The notes: generated from the sequence alone by a model not told the origin. 64,000 nucleotides of DNA from DASZBR01 sp035943935 (GCA_035943935.1 DASZBR010000021.1:5488-69487), one strand, 5' to 3'. Shown: positions 34,238-43,797, counted from the stretch's first letter. Translations and numbers: made by a program.

Positions 34238-35748
34238 TGATGAGCGAGATAAATGAACAAGTTGAAGTAATTGATGAGCATGATCAAATCGGCCAACGTA
34301 AATTAAAATTGGATGAATGGCGCAAATCAACACAAGCCTATCCGAATGATTTTAAGCGCAAAGATTTAGCCCAAAATCTCATTGCTCAGTTCGATGCTCA
34401 CGACCATGATCAATTAGAAAAATTAAATCATCCTGTTACTGTTGCAGGAAGAATTATGTTAAGACGCTTGATGGGCAAAGCAAGTTTTTGCCATATTCAA
34501 GATATGTCAGGTCGTATTCAAATTTATGTGCGTGAAAATGATCTTCCTGAAGGCGCCTATGAATTATTTAAAAATTGGGATACGGGAGATATTATTGGTG
34601 TTGAGGGAGTTTTATTTAAAACAAAAACAAATGAATTATCCATTAAAGCCAGTACTATAAGATTATTATCCAAAGCCTTAAGGCCATTACCTGATAAATT
34701 TCATGGACTTGCTGATCAAGAATTAAGATACAGACAGCGTTATGTGGATCTTATCGTCACAGAAAAAACACGCAAAACATTTGAGATTCGCGCTAAAACA
34801 GTCGAGTTTATTCGTGAATTTTTAAAGAAAGAAAATTATCTCGAAGTCGAAACGCCTATGATGCAAGTGATACCAGGCGGTGCTGCAGCAAAACCCTTTG
34901 TCACTCATCATAATGCACTTGATATGGATTTATATCTGCGCATAGCCCCAGAATTATATTTAAAAAGATTAGTCGTTGGTGGTTTTGAAAGAGTATTTGA
35001 GATAAACCGCAATTTCCGTAACGAGGGTTTATCGACTCGCCATAATCCTGAATTTACGATGGTTGAATTTTACCAAGCGTATGCGACCTATGAAGATTTA
35101 ATTATTCTCACAGAAAAATTAATGCGCGAATTGGTCCAAGCTGTTTTAGGTAATACTATTGTAGAATATCAAGGCGAAAAATTTGATTTTGGTAAGAAGT
35201 TTGATCGTCTGACGGTAATAGAAGCTATATTAAAATATAACCCAGAATTTAAAAAAGAAGAGTTATCAGATATGGCCAAAATTAAAAAATTAGCTCAGCA
35301 ACTCAAAATAGACATTCATGATAATTATGGCTTAGGTAAAATTCAGATAGAAATATTTGAAAAAACGGTTGAAACTAAATTAATTCAGCCAACGTTTATA
35401 ACGCAATATCCTGCAGAAGTATCACCGCTTGCACGACGCAATGATAACGATCCGTTTGTCACAGATAGATTTGAATTCTTTATTGGTGGTCGTGAAATCG
35501 CCAATGCGTTTTCTGAGTTGAACGATCCGGAAGATCAAGCGCAGCGATTTTTAGATCAAGTCAAACAGAAAGAAGCGGGCGATCAAGAGGCCATGCATTA
35601 TGATGCGGATTATATCAATGCATTGGAATATGGCATGCCGCCTACTGCCGGTGAAGGTATCGGTATCGACAGATTAGTCATGTTATTAACGGATAACCCA
35701 TCAATTCGCGATGTTATTTTATTCCCGCATATGCGACCCAAGGATTAA
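34237..35748 (+). CDS. lysS: Lysyl-tRNA synthetase (class II)
   Basis: 503 aa. An N-terminal OB-fold (about 60-150: VAGRIMLRRLMGKASFCHIQ) is followed by the class II catalytic domain with motif 1 (VEFIREFLKKENYLEVETP), motif 2 (RNFRNEGLSTRHNPEFTMVE) and motif 3 (GEGIGIDRLVML). Charges tRNA-Lys. Follows prfB directly, as in many gammaproteobacteria, with two adjacent ATG codons at 34237 and 34240. Confidence 0.98.
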   Translation: MMSEINEQVEVIDEHDQIGQRKLKLDEWRKSTQAYPNDFKRKDLAQNLIAQFDAHDHDQLEKLNHPVTVAGRIMLRRLMGKASFCHIQDMSGRIQIYVRENDLPEGAYELFKNWDTGDIIGVEGVLFKTKTNELSIKASTIRLLSKALRPLPDKFHGLADQELRYRQRYVDLIVTEKTRKTFEIRAKTVEFIREFLKKENYLEVETPMMQVIPGGAAAKPFVTHHNALDMDLYLRIAPELYLKRLVVGGFERVFEINRNFRNEGLSTRHNPEFTMVEFYQAYATYEDLIILTEKLMRELVQAVLGNTIVEYQGEKFDFGKKFDRLTVIEAILKYNPEFKKEELSDMAKIKKLAQQLKIDIHDNYGLGKIQIEIFEKTVETKLIQPTFITQYPAEVSPLARRNDNDPFVTDRFEFFIGGREIANAFSELNDPEDQAQRFLDQVKQKEAGDQEAMHYDADYINALEYGMPPTAGEGIGIDRLVMLLTDNPSIRDVILFPHMRPKD

Positions 35749-35751
35749 GTT

Positions 35752-36747
35752 ATGGATCAAAAAGCCATTGAGGAAATCAATCAAGCCAATGATTTGTTAG
35801 CGCTCGAAAATATTAATGCAAAATATTTAGGCAAAAAGGGTGTTTTGACAGAACAGCTGAAAAATTTAGGGCAATTATCGCCTGAAGAAAGACGTGAGGC
35901 TGGGCAAAAATTAAATCTTTTAAAAAATAAAATAAGTTCTGCTGTAGAAGAGCGCAAGATTTTTTTAAACCAGAAATCAGTCCAAGATAAATTATCCCAA
36001 GCAGGTATAGATGTTACTTTGCCAGGTAGGGGTTACAGTGAGGGAAATTTACATCCTATAACGCAATCTCGAAACCGTATTCAAGACTTCTTTGAGAAAA
36101 TGGGTTTTACCTCAGTCGAGGGTCCCGAGATTGAAGATGATTTTCATAATTTTACGGCGTTAAATATTCCAGAGAATCATCCGGCGCGTGCAAGTTTTGA
36201 TACGTTCTATTTTCCAGATGGAAGATTGTTGAGAACGCATACGTCGCCGGTTCAGATTCGCGAATTAAAAAAACGTAAACCGCCCATTCATATTATTGCG
36301 ATGGGACGTGTCTATCGACGCGATTCGGATTTAACACATACACCGATGTTTCATCAACTTGAAGTCATGGCAATTGATAAAGGCATAACTTTTGCGCATA
36401 ACAAAGGCATGATTGAGCAGTTTCTCAATGCATTTTTTGAAAAAGAATTACCTGTTCGATTTAGACCGTCGTATTTTCCGTTTACCGAGCCGTCTGCAGA
36501 AGTGGATATGGGTTGTGTGAATTGCAATCAAAAGGGTTGTCGTATTTGTAAAAACTCGGGTTGGTTAGAAGTGATGGGTTGCGGCATGATACATCCGAAT
36601 GTATTAAAAACCGTCAATATTGATCCTGAAAAATATTCTGGTTATGCCTGGGGTGTAGGAATAGATAGATTGACGATGTTACGTTATGGCGTAAATGATC
36701 TGAGATTATTTTTCGAAAATGATTTGAAATTCTTGAGGCAATTCTAA
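35752..36747 (+). CDS. pheS: Phenylalanyl-tRNA synthetase alpha chain
   Basis: 331 aa. N-terminal coiled-coil for tRNA binding (about 1-90) then the catalytic domain with GFTSVEGPEIEDDFHNFTALN, TSPVQIREL, FHQLEVMAID and GVGIDRLTMLRYG. The active enzyme is alpha2beta2. The beta-chain gene pheT normally follows immediately but here the next gene is a 59-residue Trm112-like protein, so pheT must be elsewhere. Confidence 0.97.
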   Translation: MDQKAIEEINQANDLLALENINAKYLGKKGVLTEQLKNLGQLSPEERREAGQKLNLLKNKISSAVEERKIFLNQKSVQDKLSQAGIDVTLPGRGYSEGNLHPITQSRNRIQDFFEKMGFTSVEGPEIEDDFHNFTALNIPENHPARASFDTFYFPDGRLLRTHTSPVQIRELKKRKPPIHIIAMGRVYRRDSDLTHTPMFHQLEVMAIDKGITFAHNKGMIEQFLNAFFEKELPVRFRPSYFPFTEPSAEVDMGCVNCNQKGCRICKNSGWLEVMGCGMIHPNVLKTVNIDPEKYSGYAWGVGIDRLTMLRYGVNDLRLFFENDLKFLRQF

Positions 36748-36748
36748 C

Positions 36749-36928
36749 ATGGACAAAAAATTATTAGATATATTAGTCTGCCCCCTCTGCAAGGGTGAGT
36801 TGCTTTATAAAAAAGACAATAAAGAATTAATCTGTAAATTCGACAAACTCGCTTATCCCATCCGAGATGAAATTCCCGTGATGCTCGAAGAAGAAGCGCG
36901 AAAACTTTCACTCGATGAGGTGCATTAA
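36749..36928 (+). CDS. Trm112-family small protein (YcaR-like)
   Basis: 59 aa, easily missed because of size. DKKLLDILVCPLCKGELLY at the N-terminus carries CPLCKG, followed by LICKFDKLAYPIRDEIPVML, the standard bacterial Trm112/YcaR pattern; the second Cys pair is reduced to a single ICK. In bacteria these proteins often neighbour LPS or tRNA-modification genes; function here unknown. Starts one base after pheS and ends one base before gshA. Confidence 0.85.
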   Translation: MDKKLLDILVCPLCKGELLYKKDNKELICKFDKLAYPIRDEIPVMLEEEARKLSLDEVH

Positions 36929-36929
36929 T

Positions 36930-38120
36930 ATGCAAATCAAGCTTGAGCCGCATAAAGAAAAAATAGAAGCATGGTTCAAAACTGAATTTGAAAAGACATT
37001 GCCTCCGCCATATTGTTCTGTAGACTTACGTAATTCCGGATACAAAGTTGCACCGGTTGATACCAATTTATTTCCTGCTGGATTTAATAATTTACATATT
37101 TGTGCGATGCCAGTCGCAACGGTTGCCGCAAAAAGTTTAGCCAATTATTACGTCCCGAATTGTCAGCGGATATTATTAATTCCTGAAAATCATACGCGTA
37201 ATATGAATTATTTTGAAAGCTTGGCTACCCTTCAAACCATTTTTAGTCAGGCCGGTTTTGGTGCGAGAGTGGGATCGTTATTGCCCGATTTAGCGAAGCC
37301 GACTGAAATTAATCTACCCTCAGGTAGAAATTTAATATTAGAGCCTGCTATTAAAGATAATAATAACAGGCTGGGTGTTGAGGGTTTTGATCCGTGTTTA
37401 ATATTGCTTAATCATGATTTATCTGATGGCATACCTGATTTATTAAAAGATATTAAGCAAAAAATAGCACCGCCATTGCAGTTAGGTTGGTGGTCACGTT
37501 GGAAATCAGACCATTTTAAATATTATCAAGAAATTACTGAGGAGCTGGCAAAATTAATTGATATTGATTCATGGCATATCAATCCATTATTTGATTACTG
37601 TGACAATATTGATTTTGTGGAAAAGCAGGGTGAAGAAGAGTTAATCCATAAAACCCAAAAATTATTAGATCAGATTACCCAAAAATATAAACAACACAAT
37701 ATTTCTGATAAGCCTTATGTCGTTATTAAAGCCGATGCGGGTACGTATGGCATGGGTGTCTTGCCTGTTTATAATGTCGAAGAAATTAAAAATTTAAATC
37801 GTAAAGACCGCTCAAAAATGGCCGCCTCAAAAGGCAAACAAAAAATCAGCCGTGTAATAATCCAAGAAGGTATTTATACCATTGAAAAAAGAGGCGAAGA
37901 AAATTCTACGGCTGAACCTGTTATATATATGATCGGCGATAAAGTGGTGGGTGGTTTTTATCGCGTGCATAAAGATAAGCAACCGCATGAAAATTTAAAT
38001 TCGCCAGGCATGCATTTTGAATCTTTTTGTAATTCAAATTATGAATACAGTGTGACTGCACGTTTAGCCTTGCTTGCCTCGGCTCGCGAAATCCAGGGGG
38101 TTAAGTGTCAAGCAAAATAG
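36930..38120 (+). CDS. gshA: Glutamate-cysteine ligase, Acidithiobacillus-type
   Basis: First enzyme of glutathione synthesis. 396 aa from ATG 36930; the GTG-region start at 36915 would lie inside the previous gene. Belongs by pattern to the non-E. coli GshA class: LNPLFDYCDNIDF-like segment, YVVIKADAGTYGMGVLPVYN as ATP-grasp core, and the C-terminal EPVIYMIGDKVVGGFYRVH. The neighbour is gshB, whose start lies 16 bases inside this gene. Confidence 0.92.
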   Translation: MQIKLEPHKEKIEAWFKTEFEKTLPPPYCSVDLRNSGYKVAPVDTNLFPAGFNNLHICAMPVATVAAKSLANYYVPNCQRILLIPENHTRNMNYFESLATLQTIFSQAGFGARVGSLLPDLAKPTEINLPSGRNLILEPAIKDNNNRLGVEGFDPCLILLNHDLSDGIPDLLKDIKQKIAPPLQLGWWSRWKSDHFKYYQEITEELAKLIDIDSWHINPLFDYCDNIDFVEKQGEEELIHKTQKLLDQITQKYKQHNISDKPYVVIKADAGTYGMGVLPVYNVEEIKNLNRKDRSKMAASKGKQKISRVIIQEGIYTIEKRGEENSTAEPVIYMIGDKVVGGFYRVHKDKQPHENLNSPGMHFESFCNSNYEYSVTARLALLASAREIQGVKCQAK

Positions 38121-38989
38121 AAAAGATTGCGGTCATTATGGATGCACCCGAGTTTATTCATCCTGAAAAAGACAGTAGTGTAGTTTTAATTCAGGAAGCA
38201 CAAAAACGCGGCTATGAAGTCAGTCAATTCGAGCAAAAAGATTTAGTATTACGAGATGGGCAAGTATTTTTCAATACTACTCCAGTTTCAGAATTTAAAT
38301 TAATTTTAATGCGCAAAGATCCGCCTGTTGATCTGGAATATATCTATACGACTATTATGTTAGATCTTGCCGTAAAGCAGGGCGTTAACGTCATCAATAA
38401 TCCTCAGGCTTTGCGTGATTGTAACGAGAAATTATTTATCAGCTGGTTTCCCCAATGTTGTGCGCCAACCCTAACGACTTATAATTCCGCATTAATCAAA
38501 GAATTTTTGGGTTTTCATAAAGATATTATTCTAAAACCCTTAAACGGCATGGGTGGACAAGGAATCGTTCGCGTAAAACAAGATGAAGATAATGTCCTCG
38601 ATGTTATTAATGCCGCTACAAATAACGGCACTACGCGTGCAATGGCGCAATTATATTTGCCAGAAATTAAACAGGGCGATAAACGAATTATTATGATGCA
38701 CGGAAAACCATTGCCTTATGCGTTATCTCGTTTTGCAAAACCGGGCGACGTGCGTGCCAATATTGCGGCCGGCGGAAGTTATCAAATAGCCGAACTGACC
38801 AAGCGTGATAAATGGATTTGTGATCACATAGGTCCAGTATTAAAACAAAAGGGCTTATTATTTGTAGGGCTTGATGTTATAGGTGAGTATCTCACAGAAA
38901 TTAATGTTACCAGCCCGACGTGTTTGCGCGAGATTGATACTTTGTCGGGTATTAATACCGCGGGATATTTATTCGATGGGCTTGTTTAG
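38105..38989 (+). CDS. gshB: Glutathione synthetase
   Basis: Adds glycine to gamma-glutamylcysteine; 294 aa from GTG 38105. KIAVIMDAP-like start, RKDPPVDLEYIYTTIML, NEKLFISWF, KPLNGMGGQGIVRV as the ATP-grasp loop, and EINVTSPTCLREID at the metal site. Overlaps gshA by 16 bases, so the pathway is one operon. Somewhat shorter than E. coli GshB (about 315 aa). Confidence 0.96.
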   Translation: MSSKIEKIAVIMDAPEFIHPEKDSSVVLIQEAQKRGYEVSQFEQKDLVLRDGQVFFNTTPVSEFKLILMRKDPPVDLEYIYTTIMLDLAVKQGVNVINNPQALRDCNEKLFISWFPQCCAPTLTTYNSALIKEFLGFHKDIILKPLNGMGGQGIVRVKQDEDNVLDVINAATNNGTTRAMAQLYLPEIKQGDKRIIMMHGKPLPYALSRFAKPGDVRANIAAGGSYQIAELTKRDKWICDHIGPVLKQKGLLFVGLDVIGEYLTEINVTSPTCLREIDTLSGINTAGYLFDGLV

Positions 38990-39013
38990 ACGGGCGATAT
39001 TTATAGATCCTGT

Positions 39014-39904
39014 TTACTTTAGGTTCGTGAATGGATTTTTACCCAAAAGAGAAGTGGTTTCAGTGGGATCATCATTCATACTTAAAGCCGGTGGTGCTGT
39101 TGTATGTGGCTCATTTGTTTCGATCATTTTGATCCGTCGCGGTTGTGCAAATATCCCATGCGTCTCAATGCGATTTTGTAGTTCTGTAATTTTTTGTCTT
39201 AAATCAATCACAGTTTCGTGAGATTCGAGTGCTCGATTTTTGTGACGTTCAATGAGTTTCTCAACCCCACATCCCAGTAGCACAACGAGTGCTGATATAC
39301 CGATGGGAATAACCCAAATTCCCGCATGTCCTGCTTGTGTTGCTGCAGAGCAAGGATAATTCCAAGGAAGAAAACAACTTGGGTAAAGTGTTGTTAAAAG
39401 TTGAGGGGGATTTGCAGTGTAGGCTGTTGCGCATGGGCAACAAGAGGTCTCTACTGGCGCGTGACACGCTGCAACACTGCTTCCAGTCGTTTCAAAAAGT
39501 GCGCTCAAAGATAAGGGTGCCCACACTGTTGCTGTTATGCATTTTTTCTGCAAAAAATTTTCACATCTGTTTTTGTGGCCGTGAGTAAATAAATATTGAC
39601 TGAGTTCTGTACGGAATGTATTTAAACGAGGATTTATGTAGACAGTATTTATTAAGCAATCTTTAACTTCATTGCCTGCGGCATCGAGACCTTGTGTGGA
39701 ATATCCGTATTTATTTGCAATGATTCGCCAAGCGAGAGGATCGGATGTTGCCTTACGAAAGGTGCGATTAACTCGTGCAAGTTCCGACAATTTTTTTGGT
39801 GTGAAGTTCCCGTAGAAGACTACAAATTTGATGACCTCATCTAAGGTAGCATCACCCAATCCTATAGGTTTATTTGAGCTTATATAGGGTTTATCTTCTA
39901 CCAT
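39014..39904 (-). CDS. F-box protein with membrane span and coiled coil
   Basis: 296 aa. Residues 18-62 match an F-box: LDEVIKFVVF, KKLSELARVNRTFRKATSD and PLAWRIIA. A Cys-rich stretch (113-185, ten cysteines, PSCFLP at 175-180), one transmembrane helix (195-213), a coiled coil (218-250) and a tail with ETTSLL (282-287) follow. F-box domains recruit host SCF ubiquitin ligase in known Legionella effectors such as AnkB. SD GGAG precedes ATG 39904. No tandem CTTAA box is seen upstream. Predicted effector; the ubiquitin target cannot be read from sequence. Confidence 0.8.
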   Translation of the reverse strand: MVEDKPYISSNKPIGLGDATLDEVIKFVVFYGNFTPKKLSELARVNRTFRKATSDPLAWRIIANKYGYSTQGLDAAGNEVKDCLINTVYINPRLNTFRTELSQYLFTHGHKNRCENFLQKKCITATVWAPLSLSALFETTGSSVAACHAPVETSCCPCATAYTANPPQLLTTLYPSCFLPWNYPCSAATQAGHAGIWVIPIGISALVVLLGCGVEKLIERHKNRALESHETVIDLRQKITELQNRIETHGIFAQPRRIKMIETNEPHTTAPPALSMNDDPTETTSLLGKNPFTNLK

Positions 39905-39985
39905 TGCTACTCTCCGGCGTAATTAGTGGGCCCATGATACCATAAGAGATAGGGAGTTTTTCGAGGAAAAGAGGACCATTACCTT

Positions 39986-40786
39986 CTAGGAAAACGGCTT
40001 ACTTAAATTCCGCATAACCTGGTGAGATAAAAACTGAAGGTCGGACTTTATTTTGACCAGCGATTGCTGAAGTTTAGATTCAGGATCTTTATAGAGTTTT
40101 ATATAATCATTAATAATAGTGCGGTATCGAAGTTTCATGTGTTCGCAATATCCACCACCCGCATAGTGAATAAAATTTCCACTAAGATAATTTTCGTGTC
40201 CAAATATGGACATGCGATTAAAGTCTTGTGAAATACTCTGTGTTTTTAAACCATGGCGCAATAGTAAATAATTAAAATAAGTTTGGTCGTACATACTTAC
40301 TTTGCCAGGTAAATTTAAAAAGTCGTCCATATTTATGTGCTGAAAAAAATTAGATTCTTGAGAAATTAGCATAACACCTGAATTATAATAAGTGTTTTTG
40401 GGCCAAGCTTTTTCAAGTGGTAGTAGAGATAAGAGTTGAGAAATGGTTTTTTGTCTATCCGCAAGAGGGCCTTCGTTGAGCATATAAACCGCGTCTGTTT
40501 CGGGATACGTAGAAAATATATCGGGGGCATGCGGTGTAATTAAAATATCGGCATCGAGATATAATACGCGATCATATTTTTCTAATAAGTCTTTCATTCG
40601 GATTTTTTCAAACCACGCGCAATGACGCTGAGAAAATCCGCGAGATTTTGTGAGTTCGCCATAATTAAGCGATGTGGTGCAAATTAAATCTGCGTTAACT
40701 TTATGTGCATATGTTTCAAAAGACTTTCGAACAACAGCATAAGACGGATCTTGGCCAATCATAATGGTGAAGATGGCCTTACGCAT
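39986..40786 (-). CDS. GT8-like glycosyltransferase
   Basis: 266 aa. GT-A fold with the DxD metal site in RVLYLDADI, plus TYYNSGVMLI and MYDQTYFNYLLLRH typical of family 8-type transferases. It has no membrane segment. Last gene of the ArnT-containing operon and overlaps the epimerase gene by one base, so it probably adds a sugar in LPS or lipid A decoration; donor and acceptor unknown. A divergent candidate role in host glycan transfer cannot be excluded. Confidence 0.8.
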   Translation of the reverse strand: MRKAIFTIMIGQDPSYAVVRKSFETYAHKVNADLICTTSLNYGELTKSRGFSQRHCAWFEKIRMKDLLEKYDRVLYLDADILITPHAPDIFSTYPETDAVYMLNEGPLADRQKTISQLLSLLPLEKAWPKNTYYNSGVMLISQESNFFQHINMDDFLNLPGKVSMYDQTYFNYLLLRHGLKTQSISQDFNRMSIFGHENYLSGNFIHYAGGGYCEHMKLRYRTIINDYIKLYKDPESKLQQSLVKIKSDLQFLSHQVMRNLSKPFS

Positions 40787-41787
40787 TAACCTTTCTCGTG
40801 GTTATTTAAATGGTAATCGATTGTTTTTTGTAAAGAGTGTTCGAGAGTTATTTCCGGTTTCCAGTCTAAATCTTTCATGGCGCGTTTAATGGATGGCACG
40901 CGATGCTGAACATCTTGATAGCCTTCACCAAAATAGTCTTTGCCAGGTGCGTTAATTAATTTGGTTTTAGTATTTTTTAATAATTTAATTAATAATTCCG
41001 CTAGTCCCTTAATAGAAATATCGTTGGCAGGGTTGCCAATATTAAATATTTTCTGTGCGGCACAATTGTTTTTATTTTCAATAATTTTGAGAAGGGCAGC
41101 GATGCCATCGTCTATGTCTATAAAGCTTCGTTTCTGTTCGCCGCCGTTGACGAGCGTAATATCTTCGCCGCGTAAAATATTTCCGGCAAATTGAGTTACT
41201 ACTCTCGAGCCGCCTTTATTCGGATTTAAAATATTGTCTAATTTGGGGCCGGTCCAATTAAAGGGTCTAAATAAAGTGTAAGCTAATTGGCCGCGTGAAC
41301 CATAAGCATAAATAATTCTATCCATCATTTGTTTCGAACACGAATATATCCAGCGTTCTTTATGAATGGGACCCGTAACCAGATTGCTCGTTTCTTCATC
41401 AAATTCAGCATCTGGACACATGCCGTAAACTTCTGATGTAGAAGGGAAGATTATTCTCTTTTTATGTTTTACACAAAGTCTGACTATTTTAAGATTAGCC
41501 TCAAAATCTAATTCAAATATTCTGAGAGGATCCGTGACATAAGTAGATGGCGTAGCAATTGCAACCAGAGGCAATACGACATCGGTATTTTTGATCTGAT
41601 CTTCAACCCATTGAGTCTCTTCTAACATACTGGCTTGTTTGAAATTAAATCGGGGATTAGATAAATACTGCTGGATATTATTGGTATTCAAATCTAAACC
41701 CGTAATATGCCAATCAGTTTTGGCTAATATATGTTCGACCAAACTATTACCGATAAAACCATTCGCGCCCAAAATTAAAACGTTCAT
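40786..41787 (-). CDS. ArnA dehydrogenase-domain-like NAD(P) sugar epimerase
   Basis: 333-aa short-chain dehydrogenase. N-terminal GANGFIGNSL (GxxGxxG), catalytic PSTSEVYGMC with Ser/Glu and YSCSKQMMDRI (YxxxK). The TGLDLN and FRPFNWTGP segments follow the C-terminal (decarboxylating) domain of ArnA; the N-terminal formyltransferase domain of ArnA is absent. It would oxidise and decarboxylate UDP-glucuronate if faithful to ArnA; no ArnB, ArnC or ArnD gene is in view. Confidence 0.85.
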   Translation of the reverse strand: MNVLILGANGFIGNSLVEHILAKTDWHITGLDLNTNNIQQYLSNPRFNFKQASMLEETQWVEDQIKNTDVVLPLVAIATPSTYVTDPLRIFELDFEANLKIVRLCVKHKKRIIFPSTSEVYGMCPDAEFDEETSNLVTGPIHKERWIYSCSKQMMDRIIYAYGSRGQLAYTLFRPFNWTGPKLDNILNPNKGGSRVVTQFAGNILRGEDITLVNGGEQKRSFIDIDDGIAALLKIIENKNNCAAQKIFNIGNPANDISIKGLAELLIKLLKNTKTKLINAPGKDYFGEGYQDVQHRVPSIKRAMKDLDWKPEITLEHSLQKTIDYHLNNHEKG

Positions 41788-41806
41788 TTTATATGCTCCT
41801 AAAATA

Positions 41807-42178
41807 TTAGTGTTGAGCGATGAGGTAAACGCCCAGAATGATGACCAGAATGCCGACGATTTGAACCAGGTTAATTTGTTCGCTGAAAATAATATAGGCG
41901 CCTAAGACATTAAAAATATACGCTAAACTGGTCATGGGATATGCGATGCCAACCGGTACTCGCGAAAGGACTAATAACCACAGTGTCATGCTGCCAACAT
42001 AAACGACTAAACCTAATAAAATAAAGGGCGAAGAGGCGATTTTAAAAAAAATGGGCACGATATTATGTGCAGCAAAACCAAATTCACCAATACGTACCAT
42101 GCCCGCTTTTAATAATAATTGCGCGGCAGTATTTAAACAGGCTGTTAATAAGATCAACGATAACACGGCTGCTGTCAT
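41807..42178 (-). CDS. Small EamA/SMR-type flippase (ArnE/F-like)
   Basis: 123 aa with four transmembrane helices: NTAAQLLLKAGM, ILLGLVVYVGSMTLWLLVLSR, VGIAYPMTSLAYIFNVLGAYI and VGILVIILGVYLIAQ. Size and pattern suit ArnE or ArnF, which flip Ara4N-undecaprenyl phosphate, but only one such gene is present. Overlaps arnT by four bases. Confidence 0.8.
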   Translation of the reverse strand: MTAAVLSLILLTACLNTAAQLLLKAGMVRIGEFGFAAHNIVPIFFKIASSPFILLGLVVYVGSMTLWLLVLSRVPVGIAYPMTSLAYIFNVLGAYIIFSEQINLVQIVGILVIILGVYLIAQH

Positions 42179-43779
42179 GACTTCTCCGGATGGTTAGTGA
42201 CTAACATGTCGTTTTTTTCTTCGGCTATTATATAGTAATGATGCGGCTGACGTTTAAGTTGATTGTAGAAATCATTCGGCACAAAGAGATACACATCTTG
42301 TTTACTCGTCCAGCGTTTCCATAATGTCGCATCATCAATTAAATTATTACTGGGCGCGGTGTATTTTTCGCCAAACTCTAATTCGCCTTTCCAGTTGACT
42401 ATAGAGACTGTGTTATTTAAGTAAAATGGCAAGTCTTGATAATAATAATGGTAGGTTGCAACGGTATCGCCTGGTTTTAATAGGGGTTTGAGTTTCAGGG
42501 CCATCGGTTGAAGCGAATCCATAAAAATGGTCGGCGCGAGGGCGTTCAGGCTAAAACAAAATAGCATGAACAAAGTAAACTGCGTGATGAAGGCGTGTAG
42601 AAACCCTTTCTTCCAAAATACCCAAGGCACAGCAATGGTGCTGATGATCAATATGCCAATCGAGATATGGGCAAAATAGAGCGTTTGAGCAAAATCCACG
42701 GATTGCGCGGGTCGTAATACAAAGAATGTCGCAATGGCGGCACCCAGTGATACTACTGACGGTAGTATAAATCCACATCGTAAAGAGAGTTTACTTTTGG
42801 ATTCGCTGGCAAAATATTTGCCTATTAAAATCGCAATAAACGGCATGCAGGGAAGTACGTAGGGCACTAATTTTGAATCAGATACAGAATAGAAAATAAA
42901 TATAAACAGCGCTGAAATTAGCAAGAATAAATCAACCGGATTTTTTCTGTCGGTAGTTTGATAAGCGCCCACTAAAAATCCTGTCCAGGGAAACACTCCC
43001 GCTAATATTACGGGTATAAAATACCAGAGGGGTTCGTAGCGATGCGCGACCAGTGTGAAATATCGACTAAATTGTTGGGTAATAAAATAGTAGTGAAAAA
43101 ACTCAGGATTTCGCAGTTGAACTAAAATATGCCAAGGCAGAGTGATAGCAAGAAATAAAATCGTTCCCGTAAATAATTTACAGTCTTTTAATTTCCCCCA
43201 ATTTTTTGTGAACAGCATCCACAAAAATATAATAGCCCCGGGAAATATAATCCCAATTAATCCCTTCGTTAAAACCGCCAGTGCGGCAAAGATATACAGC
43301 AAATAATAATATTCTAAAATAAAGCTGAATAAGGCAAAACACAGCAAGATACTGACTGTCATATCCAGTGTCACGACATGTGCCAATATAAAGTAGTACA
43401 GCGAACTTGCGAGAGTTAGCGCGGCAAACCAGCCCGTCTTTCGGTTATACAGCTTACGCCCAACGAAGTAAGTCCCTAAGCATCCTAAGAGCCCCATCAG
43501 CGCATCCATGAATCGGGCGGACCAAATGCTCAATCCAAAGGTTTTAAAGCTGGCGACTTGCATCCAATAAAAGAAGGGTGGTTTCTCGAAATATTTAATG
43601 CCATTGATTCGGGGGGTAACGTATTCGTGAGCAACCATCATTTCACGTGGAATTTCAGAGTAACGGCCTTCATCTGGGACATTAAGAGGGCGACTGCCCA
43701 GCATGAATGAAAAACAGCTGCCGATGACAAGACAGAGAAGCAGGATGTCTAACAACCAAGACTTTTGTGTTTGAGGCAC
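42175..43779 (-). CDS. ArnT-like GT39 glycosyltransferase
   Basis: 534-aa integral membrane transferase from GTG 43779 with about 12 helices. First periplasmic loop NVPDEGRYSEIPREM contains the conserved Asp-Glu, followed by GIKYFEKPPFFYW, both diagnostic of ArnT (lipid A aminoarabinose transferase). The C-terminal periplasmic domain (about 420-534) is present. The operon continues with a flippase-like, an ArnA-dehydrogenase-like and a GT8-like gene, so it probably decorates lipid A. It starts 19 bases after tRNA-Lys. Confidence 0.85.
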   Translation of the reverse strand: MPQTQKSWLLDILLLCLVIGSCFSFMLGSRPLNVPDEGRYSEIPREMMVAHEYVTPRINGIKYFEKPPFFYWMQVASFKTFGLSIWSARFMDALMGLLGCLGTYFVGRKLYNRKTGWFAALTLASSLYYFILAHVVTLDMTVSILLCFALFSFILEYYYLLYIFAALAVLTKGLIGIIFPGAIIFLWMLFTKNWGKLKDCKLFTGTILFLAITLPWHILVQLRNPEFFHYYFITQQFSRYFTLVAHRYEPLWYFIPVILAGVFPWTGFLVGAYQTTDRKNPVDLFLLISALFIFIFYSVSDSKLVPYVLPCMPFIAILIGKYFASESKSKLSLRCGFILPSVVSLGAAIATFFVLRPAQSVDFAQTLYFAHISIGILIISTIAVPWVFWKKGFLHAFITQFTLFMLFCFSLNALAPTIFMDSLQPMALKLKPLLKPGDTVATYHYYYQDLPFYLNNTVSIVNWKGELEFGEKYTAPSNNLIDDATLWKRWTSKQDVYLFVPNDFYNQLKRQPHHYYIIAEEKNDMLVTNHPEKS

Positions 43780-43797
43780 GCCCGCGAATTCCTAAAA

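Noticed and set aside
39337..39588. 83-codon plus-strand frame opposite the F-box membrane protein
   Set aside because: The F-box, TM and coiled-coil structure on the minus strand is coherent; the opposite frame shows no protein features.
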